The notes under the pieces were generated by a model, which saw only the letters and a list, made by a program, of their open reading frames with translations, was not told the DNA's origin and did not search any database. 64,000 bases of DNA from Bacteroidota bacterium (GTDB taxonomy: Bacteria > Bacteroidota > Bacteroidia > Palsa-965), in the NCBI GenBank assembly GCA_006218065.1, contig VBWE01000032.1:20397-84396 (forward strand), read 5' to 3'. The position numbers and the translations under genes are program-made. This document shows, one piece after another, positions 44,725 to 54,310 of this stretch. Position 1 is the first letter of the stretch, and every line of letters begins with the position of its first letter.

Positions 44725-47187
44725 TCAGTTTCGTTTGCTGTAGCCGCGGATCTTGACGTACTGGTACTTTTCGTAAGTCTTTTGATTTGTTTTGAAATCG
44801 CTGCGGTACGTGGGGCCAAGAACGAAGTAACCGACTTTTACCCAGGTTACCCGCGATTCATCGATGCCGCGTACGCGAAGGGCGTTCATGACATTGGTTT
44901 TACATTTTTCTGCGCGATCCTGTGCCAGCGCTTTGTTCGTCGGGAACTTGCGTGTGGGTACCTGCGAAGCGGTCGCGTCGAGTTTCAGTTTGATCGAACC
45001 GTCGCGGCGGATCACTGCGGCAAGCGTATCGCAGAAAGCGGCGAAGTCCGGATCGTCGGCCTGGATCTCACTGATGTTGTACTTGAAGTACATCATGAAT
45101 TTCAAACCGGCTACAGTAGTAAGCGCCTGCTTCGCGCTGTCGCTCGGGGGCGGATTTTCCGGGTCATATACTTCCGGCTGCGGCAGCAGGAGACGAACCG
45201 TGATGAATTTCCCGGTACTCGTGACTTTGAACCGGTCTTCTTTTTTCGAGGGTGCGGCGACTTTCACCGTCAGTATTCCTTCATTGGTTTTGGCATTGCT
45301 CACGTCGATGGTGGTGAAACGTGCGGCTTTCGTGTTCAATTCATCCACCTGGATGAGGTGACTTGTACCAGCCGGAACGTTTTTGAAACGGAACACGCCT
45401 TTCATGGTCGAAGTGATGGCCAGGATTTCGCCCTTGTCGTTTTTCAGAGTCACGACAACGCTGTTCGGCCAGATTTTGGTCGGATCTTCCTTATCCATCA
45501 CGCGGCCTTCGATGTTGATGAAATCACCTTTGGCATTTTTAATGGAATCGGGAGGCGCGGTTTTAATCCTGCCGAGCATGAGGTCGTTTACATCATACGC
45601 TTTTTCAAACGTAGCGTAGGAGGCGTCGCTGGGCACGTCGATGATCTCGGTATAATATTCAACGCCGTTGACCAGGTAAACGAGTTTATATGAACCGCCC
45701 GGTTCGAGCAGGATGGCATACGTTCCTGTTTTCGGGTTCGGACGGTAATTACCGACCAGTTCGCCGGTGGCGTTATTGTAAACGTTTATCTGTACCTGCT
45801 GTGTCAGCGGAGTGCCGTCGGCATTAAAAATGCGGCCGCGGAGCAGCGCGAGATTTTCCGGTTCACCCGAAGGTTTTTCGAGCACGGCCATGTACATGTC
45901 CTTGTCGCCCAGGCTGCCTTCGCGGGCGGAAGAGAAATAGGCGCGCTTGCCGTCAACTGTAGTGGTGTAGAAAATATCGTCATCCGGCGTGTTGATCGGG
46001 TAACCCATGTTGATCGGTTCGGCCCAGTGGCCGGAATCATCCTGTGCAGTGAAGAAAATATCGAAACCGCCCATGGTTTTATGCCCGCTGGAAGCGAAGA
46101 ACAGCGTTGTTTTGTCCGGGTGGATGAACGGTGCATCCTCATCGAAAGGCGTATTGATCGTCGGTCCCAGGTTGATGGCTTTGCTCCAGCGTGTTCCGCC
46201 GATTTTCACGCAGCGGTAAATATCACGTCCGCCGAGCCCGCCTTTGCGGTCGCTCGAAAAGTAGAGCGTGTTTCCGTCGGCAGAAAGACAGGCATGTGTT
46301 TCCCAGTCTTTCGAATTCATATCGCCTTCCATCGGCATCGGCGTGGTCCAGTTGTTCATCGCGTCGAGCGTACTGAAGTAAATATCGCCGCCGTTTTCCT
46401 GTTTGTAGATGAACAGTACTTGTCCGTCCGTCGAAAGCGAGATCGTGGCTTCATTCTCGATCGTATTTACACCGAGCAGGGGAACGGCGGTCGTCCAGGT
46501 ATTGTCGGGCTTGCGGTACGAAACGTAAATATCTTCCGGGTAAAGGCCTTCGATCCCGCGCTCGCCGTAACGGCGCGAAGTGAAGTAGATGATGTTTTCA
46601 TCCAGGGAAACCACCGGGCTGTAGTCTGGCTCAAAGCTGTTGATGCTGTCGCCGAGGTTGGTGATTTTAATGTTCATCGGCGAAGAAGTGAATTCCTTCG
46701 CGTTCTGGCAGATATTGATCCGGTGGTTGACTTCGCGAAGCAGGTCGGGATTTTTAGTGCCGAGCAGGGTTTTGTACGATTCGAACATGGTTTGTGCAGA
46801 ATCGAACTGGGAATTGAGGTGATACGATTGCGCCAGGTAATAGAATGCGTTTTCAGGAGCTTTTTTGATGCTGGGTTCGAATTCGTCGTAATTCCGGCTG
46901 ACGTTTTGGGCCGCCCTGCGCAGGTAGGCGAGTGACTTTCTTTTTTCTGTAGTGGATTTGAGCAGGCAGACGCCCACTTTGTAGTTGATATTGGCCGAAG
47001 AAGAATCGGTACGGTACGCTTCCCGGAAGAACTTGAGCGCCATGCCGTAGTTCTCTTCCAGCATAAGGAAATTTCCCTGGGTAAAATTGTCCTTGTAATT
47101 GCCCGGAATCGGCTCGGTCTGCGACCATGCCGGGTTCACTATAGCGGCAAAGCAGACTGCAGTAATTAGCTTGTACATTCGATTCAT
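44725..47187 (-). CDS. PorE-like protein with degenerate OmpA domain
   Basis: 820 aa, signal peptide (MNRMYKLITAVCFAAIVNPAWSQ). Domains: TPRs (about 30-170), six-bladed PD40 propeller (about 195-440, with SDRKGGLGGRDIYR and ASSGHKTMGGFDIFFT), carboxypeptidase-regulatory sandwich (about 455-560), a second sandwich (about 570-660), then a C-terminal part that aligns to OmpA but is degraded: FKYNISEIQADD replaces the usual F-D/E-..-S-x-L opening, the D..R of the peptidoglycan-binding loop is not recognisable, and the end is KYQYVKIRGYSKRN. T9SS PorE of Porphyromonas has this same TPR-propeller-CRD-OmpA order, so it is a PorE-like envelope protein that may no longer bind peptidoglycan. Confidence 0.88.
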   Translation of the reverse strand: MNRMYKLITAVCFAAIVNPAWSQTEPIPGNYKDNFTQGNFLMLEENYGMALKFFREAYRTDSSSANINYKVGVCLLKSTTEKRKSLAYLRRAAQNVSRNYDEFEPSIKKAPENAFYYLAQSYHLNSQFDSAQTMFESYKTLLGTKNPDLLREVNHRINICQNAKEFTSSPMNIKITNLGDSINSFEPDYSPVVSLDENIIYFTSRRYGERGIEGLYPEDIYVSYRKPDNTWTTAVPLLGVNTIENEATISLSTDGQVLFIYKQENGGDIYFSTLDAMNNWTTPMPMEGDMNSKDWETHACLSADGNTLYFSSDRKGGLGGRDIYRCVKIGGTRWSKAINLGPTINTPFDEDAPFIHPDKTTLFFASSGHKTMGGFDIFFTAQDDSGHWAEPINMGYPINTPDDDIFYTTTVDGKRAYFSSAREGSLGDKDMYMAVLEKPSGEPENLALLRGRIFNADGTPLTQQVQINVYNNATGELVGNYRPNPKTGTYAILLEPGGSYKLVYLVNGVEYYTEIIDVPSDASYATFEKAYDVNDLMLGRIKTAPPDSIKNAKGDFINIEGRVMDKEDPTKIWPNSVVVTLKNDKGEILAITSTMKGVFRFKNVPAGTSHLIQVDELNTKAARFTTIDVSNAKTNEGILTVKVAAPSKKEDRFKVTSTGKFITVRLLLPQPEVYDPENPPPSDSAKQALTTVAGLKFMMYFKYNISEIQADDPDFAAFCDTLAAVIRRDGSIKLKLDATASQVPTRKFPTNKALAQDRAEKCKTNVMNALRVRGIDESRVTWVKVGYFVLGPTYRSDFKTNQKTYEKYQYVKIRGYSKRN

Positions 47188-47246
47188 AAACGATTGACAG
47201 GCCCGGACGAGTCGATTTGAACGACTGCCAGGCTCCTCTTGTCATG

Positions 47247-47254
47247 CAAAAATA
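47247..47254 (-). promoter_or_regulatory. -7 box of the PorE-like gene at 44725-47187
   Basis: TATTTTTG on the minus strand, exact TAnnTTTG; leader about 55 nt. Confidence 0.5.
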
Positions 47255-47346
47255 GCCTTTTATCCCAATAGACAGGCCTTCCGGGTGAAAGATATTAACA
47301 CCGCTTTGTGTTGAGCAGTAGTGCGTTAACCGGTAAATACGGGCGG

Positions 47347-49518
47347 TTACTGTTTCAGCACCCGGATTTCGACGCGGCGGTTTTTCCGGCGGTTTTCCTC
47401 GTTGTCATTCCCGTTCACCGGGTCGCTCTTGCCTTTGGGAACGGCACGGAGCCTTTCTGCGGATATGCCTTTGGAAATAAGATACTGCACAGCGGCTGCA
47501 GAACGCTTCTGCGAAAGCTCCTGGTTAAAAGATTCCGAACCTTTATTATCCGTATAACCCAGTACCTCGAACCGGAGTGCCGGGTTGTTCTTCATGTATT
47601 CGGCTGCCCGGTTGAGTTCCACGCGTGATTCCTCGTTGAGTTCGGATTTTTCAAATTCGAAATAGATCGTATTGAACACCATGCTGTTCGCGGCGGGATC
47701 GTTGACAGGATCGGTGTACACTTCAGCGACTTTGTTAACCTGCAGGCCGGGGCGGGGATTTTTTTTGTCAAGCCCTTCGAGGAAAAGCACGCGCGCAGTT
47801 GCCCGTTCACCCACCGGTTTCTCCCCGATTTCCTTGTCCACGTCGAAGAGCAGGCTAAACAGGACAATTTCCTGGCCCGTGAGACTTGCCCCGTTTTTGG
47901 TCTGGCTGAAACGGATTTCCTGGTAACAGTTGTCGAGACCGGGGCCTGCGGGAAAACTGATTTCCGATTTAGCCGGAGAATAACCGTCGCGTTCAACAAC
48001 GATGCTGTAGGTTGCACCGGGTTCGAAATTCAGGAGCGCTTCACCGTCAGTTGAAATCCCGAGCAGGTTTTTCCTCCCGTTCTGCAGGTTGGTAAACCAG
48101 ACTTTCGCATTATCCACCGGTTTGTTCCCGGTATTTTCCAGGATGCGTACCCAAAGCCGGTGCGTTTCCCGGAGATATTCCACGGCATAAATATCCAGGT
48201 CGCCGAGCGTATTGTTCTGCATCGAAGCGTAGTACCCGTAATCGGTGTTTTTACCCGGCACGTAAAAAATATCGTCGCCGCCATTGTTGATCGGGTAGCC
48301 GAGATTTTCCGGTTTTGTCCACAGGCCGTTTTCGTTCACGCTTTTGAAAACATCGAAACCGCCCATAGAATTATGTCCTTCGGAAGAGAAATACAAGGTG
48401 CTGCCGTCGGCGGAGATGTACGGTGATTCTTCATCATACGGCGTATTGACCGCGGGACCGAGATTCATCGGAGTTCCCCAGGTATCTTCTCCCATTTTTT
48501 CGCAGCGGTAAATATCTTTTCCGCCGAGCCCTTTCGGACGATCGCTTACGAAGTACAATGACTTGCCGTCGGGCGAAATGCAAAGGCTGGGTTCGTGGCT
48601 GCTTTTCCCGTCGATGCTTTCGTGCAGGCGTTTGGGCCTGCTCCATTTTTCCCCGTCGCCGAGGGCCGCCTGCCACATGTCGCTGTAGCGGAAGATGTAG
48701 AGTTTTTTCCCGTCGGGCGCAATCGCAATCGATCCGTCGTGATCATGCGTATTGATCTCGGATACGTTTTCCGCTTTCGAAAAAAGAAAACGGAAAGGTC
48801 CTTTGCGGAGCATCCGGTACGTCGTGTCTAATTTCCCGGCATTGCTCCAGCCCCCGCTCTCGCCCACGTTTTTCGACATGTACACGTCTTCGAAATAGTA
48901 TCCGTCGTCCGCGATATTTCCGCCGGTGCTTCCTTTTCGTTTCGAAGTGAAGAGCAGGAGTTTTTCGTCGCCCGTAAAAACCGGCGCATAATCCGGGTAA
49001 GCGGAGTTCACATTGTCGCCGAGATTCTCCACGCGCACGTTTACCGGTTTGCTCATGAACTTTTTCCCGTTCTCGCAGGTTTCGATCAGGCGGTCGATGC
49101 TTTTGAGCATCTCCGGCGAGTCGGCATATTTTTTCATGCCGGTATAACAGCGGATAGCATCGTCGAAACGATTCATCATCTGGTAAGCGGTGGCCGAATA
49201 ATAAAGCAATTCTTCATCGGCCTTGTCGCCGGCGATGGTCAGCGCTTTTTCAAACCAGGGGAGGCTGCGGGTTTTTTCGGTGGGCGAATAATACATGCAA
49301 ACGCCCATTTCGTAATAAATGGTGGCGTTTGACGGGTATTGTTCCACGAGTTTCCGAAGCAGGGGAACGGCCCGGTCGTATTCTTCAAAGAAAAAATATT
49401 CCTGGGCTTTGCGGTAGTGTTTCCGGTCTTTCCGGTCAACGCGCTTCTCCACTTTCGGCGGATCGGCCGAGAGGCTGAAAGAAAACAACAAAGCGAACGG
49501 GAACGCTAAGTGCCTCAT
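47347..49518 (-). CDS. PorE-like TPR/PD40/OmpA protein
   Basis: 723 aa with signal peptide (MRHLAFPFALLFSFSLSA). TPR part (about 30-135), PD40 propeller (about 160-420, DRPKGLGGKDIYR, SSEGHNSMGGFDVFK), carboxypeptidase-regulatory sandwich (about 440-530) and a canonical OmpA domain (about 600-723): IYFEFEKSELNEES, GYTDNKGSESFNQELSQKRA-type segment and NRRKNRRVEIRVLK at the end. The Asp and Arg that hold diaminopimelate are present. It should lie in the periplasm, anchored to peptidoglycan, like PorE of the type IX secretion system. Own promoter (TATATTTG) identical in sequence to that of the next paralogue. Confidence 0.92.
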   Translation of the reverse strand: MRHLAFPFALLFSFSLSADPPKVEKRVDRKDRKHYRKAQEYFFFEEYDRAVPLLRKLVEQYPSNATIYYEMGVCMYYSPTEKTRSLPWFEKALTIAGDKADEELLYYSATAYQMMNRFDDAIRCYTGMKKYADSPEMLKSIDRLIETCENGKKFMSKPVNVRVENLGDNVNSAYPDYAPVFTGDEKLLLFTSKRKGSTGGNIADDGYYFEDVYMSKNVGESGGWSNAGKLDTTYRMLRKGPFRFLFSKAENVSEINTHDHDGSIAIAPDGKKLYIFRYSDMWQAALGDGEKWSRPKRLHESIDGKSSHEPSLCISPDGKSLYFVSDRPKGLGGKDIYRCEKMGEDTWGTPMNLGPAVNTPYDEESPYISADGSTLYFSSEGHNSMGGFDVFKSVNENGLWTKPENLGYPINNGGDDIFYVPGKNTDYGYYASMQNNTLGDLDIYAVEYLRETHRLWVRILENTGNKPVDNAKVWFTNLQNGRKNLLGISTDGEALLNFEPGATYSIVVERDGYSPAKSEISFPAGPGLDNCYQEIRFSQTKNGASLTGQEIVLFSLLFDVDKEIGEKPVGERATARVLFLEGLDKKNPRPGLQVNKVAEVYTDPVNDPAANSMVFNTIYFEFEKSELNEESRVELNRAAEYMKNNPALRFEVLGYTDNKGSESFNQELSQKRSAAAVQYLISKGISAERLRAVPKGKSDPVNGNDNEENRRKNRRVEIRVLKQ

Positions 49519-49538
49519 GAGGATATGATCAGTTCAAA

Positions 49539-49546
49539 CAAATATA
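49539..49546 (-). promoter_or_regulatory. -7 box of the PorE-like gene at 47347-49518
   Basis: TATATTTG on the minus strand, 20 bases before the ATG. Confidence 0.6.
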
Positions 49547-49570
49547 GGAAAAAGCGAAAGGAATTCCGAA

Positions 49571-49659
49571 TGCCGATTTGCGATTGCCGATTTGCGATAT
49601 TAATCCCGTTAGCGTCTTCGTGCCCCTTCAATCGCCAATCGAAAATCGCCAATCGAAAA
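49571..49659. repeat. Iterated-word repeat, ATCG-word family
   Basis: Left arm 49571-49600 and right arm 49629-49659 share the words (tgccgatttgcgattgccg; aatcgccaatcgaaaatc) and pair imperfectly. The loop contains a gttagcgtcttcgtgcc stretch from the second word family seen at 7515-7592. It touches the stop codon of the gene at 49660. Confidence 0.75.
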
Positions 49660-51708
49660 TCATTTTTTGTCGTCTTTGTTTTTCAGCGGATCGGGTACGT
49701 CGATTTTTTGTACCACGTCTTTGATGGGTTCGCCGGTTACGCTGAGGATGGTGAATTCGAAGCGGCGGTTGAGCGACATGCCCTGAACATTGGCTGTTCC
49801 GTTCGGGTTGTAATTGATCGCGATCGGTTTCGATTCGCCCATGCCCACGGCGCGCATGCGGTCTTTGCTGATGCCGCTCGAGATGAGGTAACTGACGACG
49901 GCCTGGGCGCGTTTTTCGGAAAGTTTCTGGTTGAGTTCGTCACCGCCGCGTGCATCGCTGTGACCGGAAACTTCCACGACGAGTTTGTCGAATGTTTTCA
50001 TCAGCTGGATGAGTGCAGCCAGTTCCGTTTTGGATTCGGGCTGGAGCTCGGATTTCCCGGTGGCGAAAAAGATATTCCGCACCACGATCTTCTGTCCCAC
50101 TTTGATCGGCTCGAGCACGATGGGGCGGTTGATCGTCATGTAGGCGGTAGTGTCGCTCACGTTGAAGTTATCCGACTGGTAGAGGTAATTCGTCGCCTGG
50201 TAGGTGATGGCGTAGTTCTGCCCGGACTGCAGGATCATGACGAATTTTCCCGTGGACGTATTCGGTTTGAATGTTCCCACGATATCGCCGGTAAGCACGT
50301 TGGTAACCGTGATCTCCGCATCCTCGGGCACGCCGCCGTAAATGCTGGTGATTTCACCGGAATATACGGTAACCGGCGTTTCAGCCCGGTCGGGGAAGGT
50401 GAGCAGGTAAATATCTTTTTCGCCCTGTCCGCCCGAATTTTTGAACGAAGAATAGTAGGCATGTTTGTTATCCGCCGTAGGAACGTAAAAAACGTCGTCG
50501 TCCGTCGTGTTTACAGGATAGCCCACATTCACGGGCGCCGACCAGCCGCCTTCTTCCGAATAGGTGGAAAAGAAAATATCGAAACCGCCCATGGTCGAAT
50601 GGCCGTTGGATGAAAAGTAAAGCGTAACACCGTCGGCCTGCATCGAAGGCGCATCTTCATCAAAAGCCGTATTGACGGCAGGTCCGAGGTTGATGGCTTT
50701 ACTCCATTGCCCGTTGGGCAGTTTGACGCTCCGGTAAATGTCGCGGCCGCCGAAACCGCCTTCGCGGTTGCTGGTGAAGTACAATGTATTTCCGTCGGGG
50801 CTGACCGAAGCGCTCGGTTCCCAGGACTTTCCGTTTACGTTATCGGTAATTTTTACCGGCGGCGACCAGTCTTTTCCGTTCAGCGTACTCACGTAAATAT
50901 TTCCGTCCCCGTTATCATCCTTGTAGATGAACAGTTGCTGTCCGTCGGCGCTCAGGCCGATGGTCGCTTCGTGGCCGCTGCTGTTGATGGCCGTACCGAT
51001 ATTTTGCGCAGCGCTCCAGGTGTCGCCGTTGCGGGTGCTTATGTATACGTCTTCGAAATATTTACCGTCCTCGGGATCGATTTTTCCGCCGGTAGTGGAC
51101 GGGCGGCGTGAAGTAAAAATGAGCACGGATTCGTCAACGGAAATGACCGGCGAGTAGTCGGCATAAGGCGTATTGATCCCGGTACCGGCGTTTTCCACTT
51201 TGATGTTGATGGGACTTGCCGTGTATTCTTTTCCGTGCCGGCACATTTTTATGCTGCGGTCGAGCGAAGCCGTCATCGCCGAATCACTTTGCCCGATATA
51301 GGTTTTGAATTTTTCGAATGCGGCGATGGATTCGTCGAATTTGTAATTGAAGTGATACGACTGGCCAAGGTAAAGCCATACCTGCGGAGGCGCCTGTTTT
51401 TCCTTGAACGACGTTTCGCGGTATTTTTCGCTTACTGCGCGGGAAGCGGGCTCGAGGAAGGATTCCGCTTTTGTTTTATCGGACGCGGAGTTCAGGTAAC
51501 AAACGCCGATTTTAAAACGCACGTTATTATTATCGGGTTGCTTGTCGAGCACTTCGAGGTAGAGGGACAGCGCTTTTTCGTAATCTTCCGCGGCAAAAGC
51601 CAGTTCGGCCTGGCTCCACTTTTTCTTAACCTCGTTTTTTTTGGCAAAAACGGGTGCAGCAAAAAGGAAGAGGGAAATAAAGGCGAATAGCCGGGTCGTG
51701 GTTTTCAT
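49660..51708 (-). CDS. PorE-like TPR/PD40/OmpA protein, most complete paralogue
   Basis: 682 aa with signal peptide (cleavage near PVFAKK). TPRs (about 30-150), PD40 propeller (about 180-430; SNREGGFGGRDIYR, SSNGHSTMGGFDIFFS), carboxypeptidase-regulatory sandwich (about 440-530) and OmpA domain (about 545-665: RNIFFATGKSELQPES, SGHSDARGGDELNQKLSEKR, AINYNPNG..., LNRRFEFTIL). Best match in the cluster to the PorE architecture that anchors the T9SS machine to peptidoglycan. First of four tandem genes, with promoter at 51734. Paralogues have roughly the same order of domains but differ in the C-terminus. Confidence 0.92.
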   Translation of the reverse strand: MKTTTRLFAFISLFLFAAPVFAKKNEVKKKWSQAELAFAAEDYEKALSLYLEVLDKQPDNNNVRFKIGVCYLNSASDKTKAESFLEPASRAVSEKYRETSFKEKQAPPQVWLYLGQSYHFNYKFDESIAAFEKFKTYIGQSDSAMTASLDRSIKMCRHGKEYTASPINIKVENAGTGINTPYADYSPVISVDESVLIFTSRRPSTTGGKIDPEDGKYFEDVYISTRNGDTWSAAQNIGTAINSSGHEATIGLSADGQQLFIYKDDNGDGNIYVSTLNGKDWSPPVKITDNVNGKSWEPSASVSPDGNTLYFTSNREGGFGGRDIYRSVKLPNGQWSKAINLGPAVNTAFDEDAPSMQADGVTLYFSSNGHSTMGGFDIFFSTYSEEGGWSAPVNVGYPVNTTDDDVFYVPTADNKHAYYSSFKNSGGQGEKDIYLLTFPDRAETPVTVYSGEITSIYGGVPEDAEITVTNVLTGDIVGTFKPNTSTGKFVMILQSGQNYAITYQATNYLYQSDNFNVSDTTAYMTINRPIVLEPIKVGQKIVVRNIFFATGKSELQPESKTELAALIQLMKTFDKLVVEVSGHSDARGGDELNQKLSEKRAQAVVSYLISSGISKDRMRAVGMGESKPIAINYNPNGTANVQGMSLNRRFEFTILSVTGEPIKDVVQKIDVPDPLKNKDDKK

Positions 51709-51733
51709 TCCGGGATAACGGTTAAGTAACCTG

Positions 51734-51741
51734 CAAATATA
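51734..51741 (-). promoter_or_regulatory. -7 box of the first PorE-like gene
   Basis: TATATTTG on the minus strand, 25 bases before the ATG at 51708. Confidence 0.6.
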
Positions 51742-51818
51742 GAAAAACTGGAATCCGCCGGGCCGGGAGAAAAAAGTAAAATCCGGATACGCTTTGTTTT
51801 CCTGTTTTTAAAAAACTT

Positions 51819-51888
51819 GCCGCAGATTACGCAGATTAGTCCGTATAAATCTACAGCTCCTGCCACGAAGACACGAAGGCGCAAAGCA
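51819..51888. repeat. Two unpaired half repeats side by side
   Basis: gccgcagattacgcagatta (51819-51838) belongs to the cgcagatta word family, and the stretch at 51862-51888 (gccacgaagacacgaagg...) to the cacgaag family. Neither has its complementary arm nearby. Confidence 0.65.
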
Positions 51889-51929
51889 TCACAAAGAGTA
51901 ACAGCCAACGGATTCCCGTAAATATAAAA

Positions 51930-53288
51930 TCAGATTTCGCGGTTGATGTCCCACTGTTCCAGGTAATCGGCCACGCGGCGCACGAACTGGCCTCCGAGCG
52001 AACCGTCGACCACGCGGTGATCGTAAGCGTGCGAGAGGAACATCATGTGGCGGATGCCGATGGTATCGCCGTAAGGAGTTTCGACTACCGCAGGTTTTTT
52101 GCGGATCGCGCCTACGGCCATAATGGCTACCTGCGGCTGGTTGATGATGGGTGTTCCCATCACGTTGCCGAAAGAACCGACGTTGGTGAGCGTATATGTT
52201 CCGCCCTGGATTTCGTCGGGCTGCAGTTTGCTTGCTCTTGCGCGGCTGGCAAGATCGTTCACGGCTTTGGTGAGGCCGAGCAGGTTCATCCGGTCGGCGT
52301 TTTTGATTACCGGCACGATCAGGTTTCCCGAAGGCAGGGCCGCAGCCATCCCGATATTGATGTTTTTGCGGATGATGAGCTTCGTGCCGTCGACTGAAAT
52401 ATTGATCATCGGGAAATCCTTGATCGCTTTCACGATCGCTTCGATGAAGATGGGTGTGAACGTGAGTTTTTCGCCTTCGCGTTTTTCGAAATTCTTTTTG
52501 ATCTTCTCGCGCCAGAGGACAATATTGGTCACGTCCGCTTCCACGTAAGAAGTCACGTGCGGCGAAGTATGTTTGCTCATCACCATGTGATCGGCAATGA
52601 GTTTGCGCATACGATCCATTTCCACGATCTCGTCGCCGTTCATCATGGTAACCGCCGGTTTCTGGTGTTGCTGGACGGGCTGGGAAGCGCCGTTGCCGTT
52701 GGATGTGATGCTGTCCGTGACCTGGTTATTTACCGCTGTCGGGAAAGCCATGGCGCTGGCTTTGCCTTTGTTCGGCAGGTAGGCTAGGATATCGTTTTTG
52801 GTTACGCGGCCTTCGGCGCCGGTTCCGGGAATGGCATCGAGTTCGGCCTGGCTTACGCCTTCCTGTTTGGCGATGTTGCGCACCAGCGGGGAATAAAAAC
52901 GTCCGCCGGAACTTTTTACAAGCTCTGCAGCAGCGGTAACGGTATTCACGGTCTGCTGGTTCGAAACGGCATGCTGCTGAGCGATATTCACTTCCTGCTT
53001 TGCTGCAGGTGTAACGGGTTCGGCAGTTTGCGTAACGGCAGCCGGGGCTTCGGTGGTAATCAGGGCGACTGCTTTTCCGACCTGGACGACATCGCCGTCC
53101 TTGAACAGTTTTTTGGCCAGGAAACCTTCAAAAGGCGAAGGAATTTCCGAGTCCACTTTATCGGTGGCGATTTCGAGAACGGGTTCATCGAGGGCGATTT
53201 TGTCGCCTTCGTTCTTCAGCCATTTGATGATGGTGGCTTCGTTCACGCTTTCGCCCATTTTGGGCATGATCAGTTCTACCTGTGCCAT
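51930..53288 (-). CDS. 2-oxo acid dehydrogenase E2 (dihydrolipoamide acyltransferase)
   Basis: 452 aa. One lipoyl domain (about 1-80, lipoyl Lys K44 in EIATDKVDSEI), an Ala/Thr/Gln linker, an E3/E1-binding domain (about 133-173, SPLVRNIAKQEGV ... GRVTKNDI), a second linker, and the catalytic acyltransferase domain ending in H424-RVV-D428-G. Such a single-lipoyl E2 serves the branched-chain, pyruvate or 2-oxoglutarate complex; which one is not decidable here, and no E1 or E3 genes are adjacent. Promoter TACTTTTG lies 48 bases upstream. Confidence 0.94.
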   Translation of the reverse strand: MAQVELIMPKMGESVNEATIIKWLKNEGDKIALDEPVLEIATDKVDSEIPSPFEGFLAKKLFKDGDVVQVGKAVALITTEAPAAVTQTAEPVTPAAKQEVNIAQQHAVSNQQTVNTVTAAAELVKSSGGRFYSPLVRNIAKQEGVSQAELDAIPGTGAEGRVTKNDILAYLPNKGKASAMAFPTAVNNQVTDSITSNGNGASQPVQQHQKPAVTMMNGDEIVEMDRMRKLIADHMVMSKHTSPHVTSYVEADVTNIVLWREKIKKNFEKREGEKLTFTPIFIEAIVKAIKDFPMINISVDGTKLIIRKNINIGMAAALPSGNLIVPVIKNADRMNLLGLTKAVNDLASRARASKLQPDEIQGGTYTLTNVGSFGNVMGTPIINQPQVAIMAVGAIRKKPAVVETPYGDTIGIRHMMFLSHAYDHRVVDGSLGGQFVRRVADYLEQWDINREI

Positions 53289-53336
53289 ATTCGGAAGCTT
53301 GTTCGTAATTCTGGTTGACGTACTGAAAAATCAGTG

Positions 53337-53344
53337 CAAAAGTA
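53337..53344 (-). promoter_or_regulatory. -7 box of the E2 gene
   Basis: TACTTTTG on the minus strand, exact TAnnTTTG. A one-mismatch CATATTTG at 53501-53508 (plus strand) may serve the divergent CHAD gene. Confidence 0.55.
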
Positions 53345-53534
53345 ACTGTTTTTCGCTGAAAAAACCGGGTCGGTAAAGCCGTGCCGGCAAATCGTTTTTA
53401 CCGTTTCCGGGAATTTTATCCCTGCCCGGGAGCCCCGGAAAGCAGCGGGGCCTGTAAACTCCATGTAAATAAATCGTGCAGCCGGTGAGAAAAATGCCTG
53501 CATATTTGTTCTCTTTCAAACGCCTGTCCAGGCC

Positions 53535-54305
53535 ATGCTGACCAAAAAAAGACAAAAAGAATATCTCGGCAAGCAGTTTAAAACGCTTTCGGCCAGTCCC
53601 GGCAATTACCGGGAATCCGGCAACGCGGAAGAACTGCACCGGCTTCGCGTGGCGGTGAAAAAAATCCGGGCCCTGGTTTTCCTGCAGGAAAAATGCGGAA
53701 GTGAAATTTCCACCCGCCCGGTTCATGCGCTCAAGGTTATTTTCGACCATGCCGGCACGATCCGCTCGGGGAAAATAAATCTCGCTTTGCTGCGTCGCTA
53801 CCGCCTGGGCGGAACCGGCGCCGGGAAAAAACTGGCGCTGCGGGTAGAGCAGGAACAAAAATCATTCAAGGCAAAAGCGCTGCATTACCAAAAAGAAATT
53901 GCGAAAGCGAAAAAGAAAATATCCGGCGGCATCAGCGGCATAAAAGAAAAAAGCGTTACGAAACTCCTGGAAAAAGATTCGGAAAAAGCGATCGTTTTCC
54001 TGCAAAAACATTTCACAGAAAGCGGCCTGCACAATTGCAGGAAAAAGCTGAAACGGATATTGTATATCCACACGATGCTTCCCGCGAAAATGAAAAAGAA
54101 AAACGGTGCGGATCTTTCTTACCTGCATAATCTGCAGGAACTGATCGGGCAATGGCATGATGCTACGGAATTCAGCCGGTTGCTCGCCGGGGCCGGCCTG
54201 AAAAAAGGAGCCGTGCTGAAAAAATCAGCCGCAAAAAGCAAAGCCATACTTATAAAGATCAGCGGTATGCTGAAGGACGTCCGGAAGAAAATGGGGCAAT
54301 CGTGA
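53535..54305 (+). CDS. CHAD-domain protein
   Basis: 256 aa, very Lys-rich and entirely helical. Two CHAD four-helix units with the conserved His-Arg signatures: EELHRLRVAVKKIRAL (about 32-47) and LHNCRKKLKRILYIHT (about 170-185), and LHNLQELIGQWHDATEF in the last part. CHAD domains bind polyphosphate through these basic helices. It is cytoplasmic and may localise to polyphosphate granules. Transcribed divergently from the E2 gene and followed by repeat element B. No triphosphate-tunnel (CYTH) domain is fused. Confidence 0.88.
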   Translation: MLTKKRQKEYLGKQFKTLSASPGNYRESGNAEELHRLRVAVKKIRALVFLQEKCGSEISTRPVHALKVIFDHAGTIRSGKINLALLRRYRLGGTGAGKKLALRVEQEQKSFKAKALHYQKEIAKAKKKISGGISGIKEKSVTKLLEKDSEKAIVFLQKHFTESGLHNCRKKLKRILYIHTMLPAKMKKKNGADLSYLHNLQELIGQWHDATEFSRLLAGAGLKKGAVLKKSAAKSKAILIKISGMLKDVRKKMGQS

Positions 54306-54310
54306 GTTGG

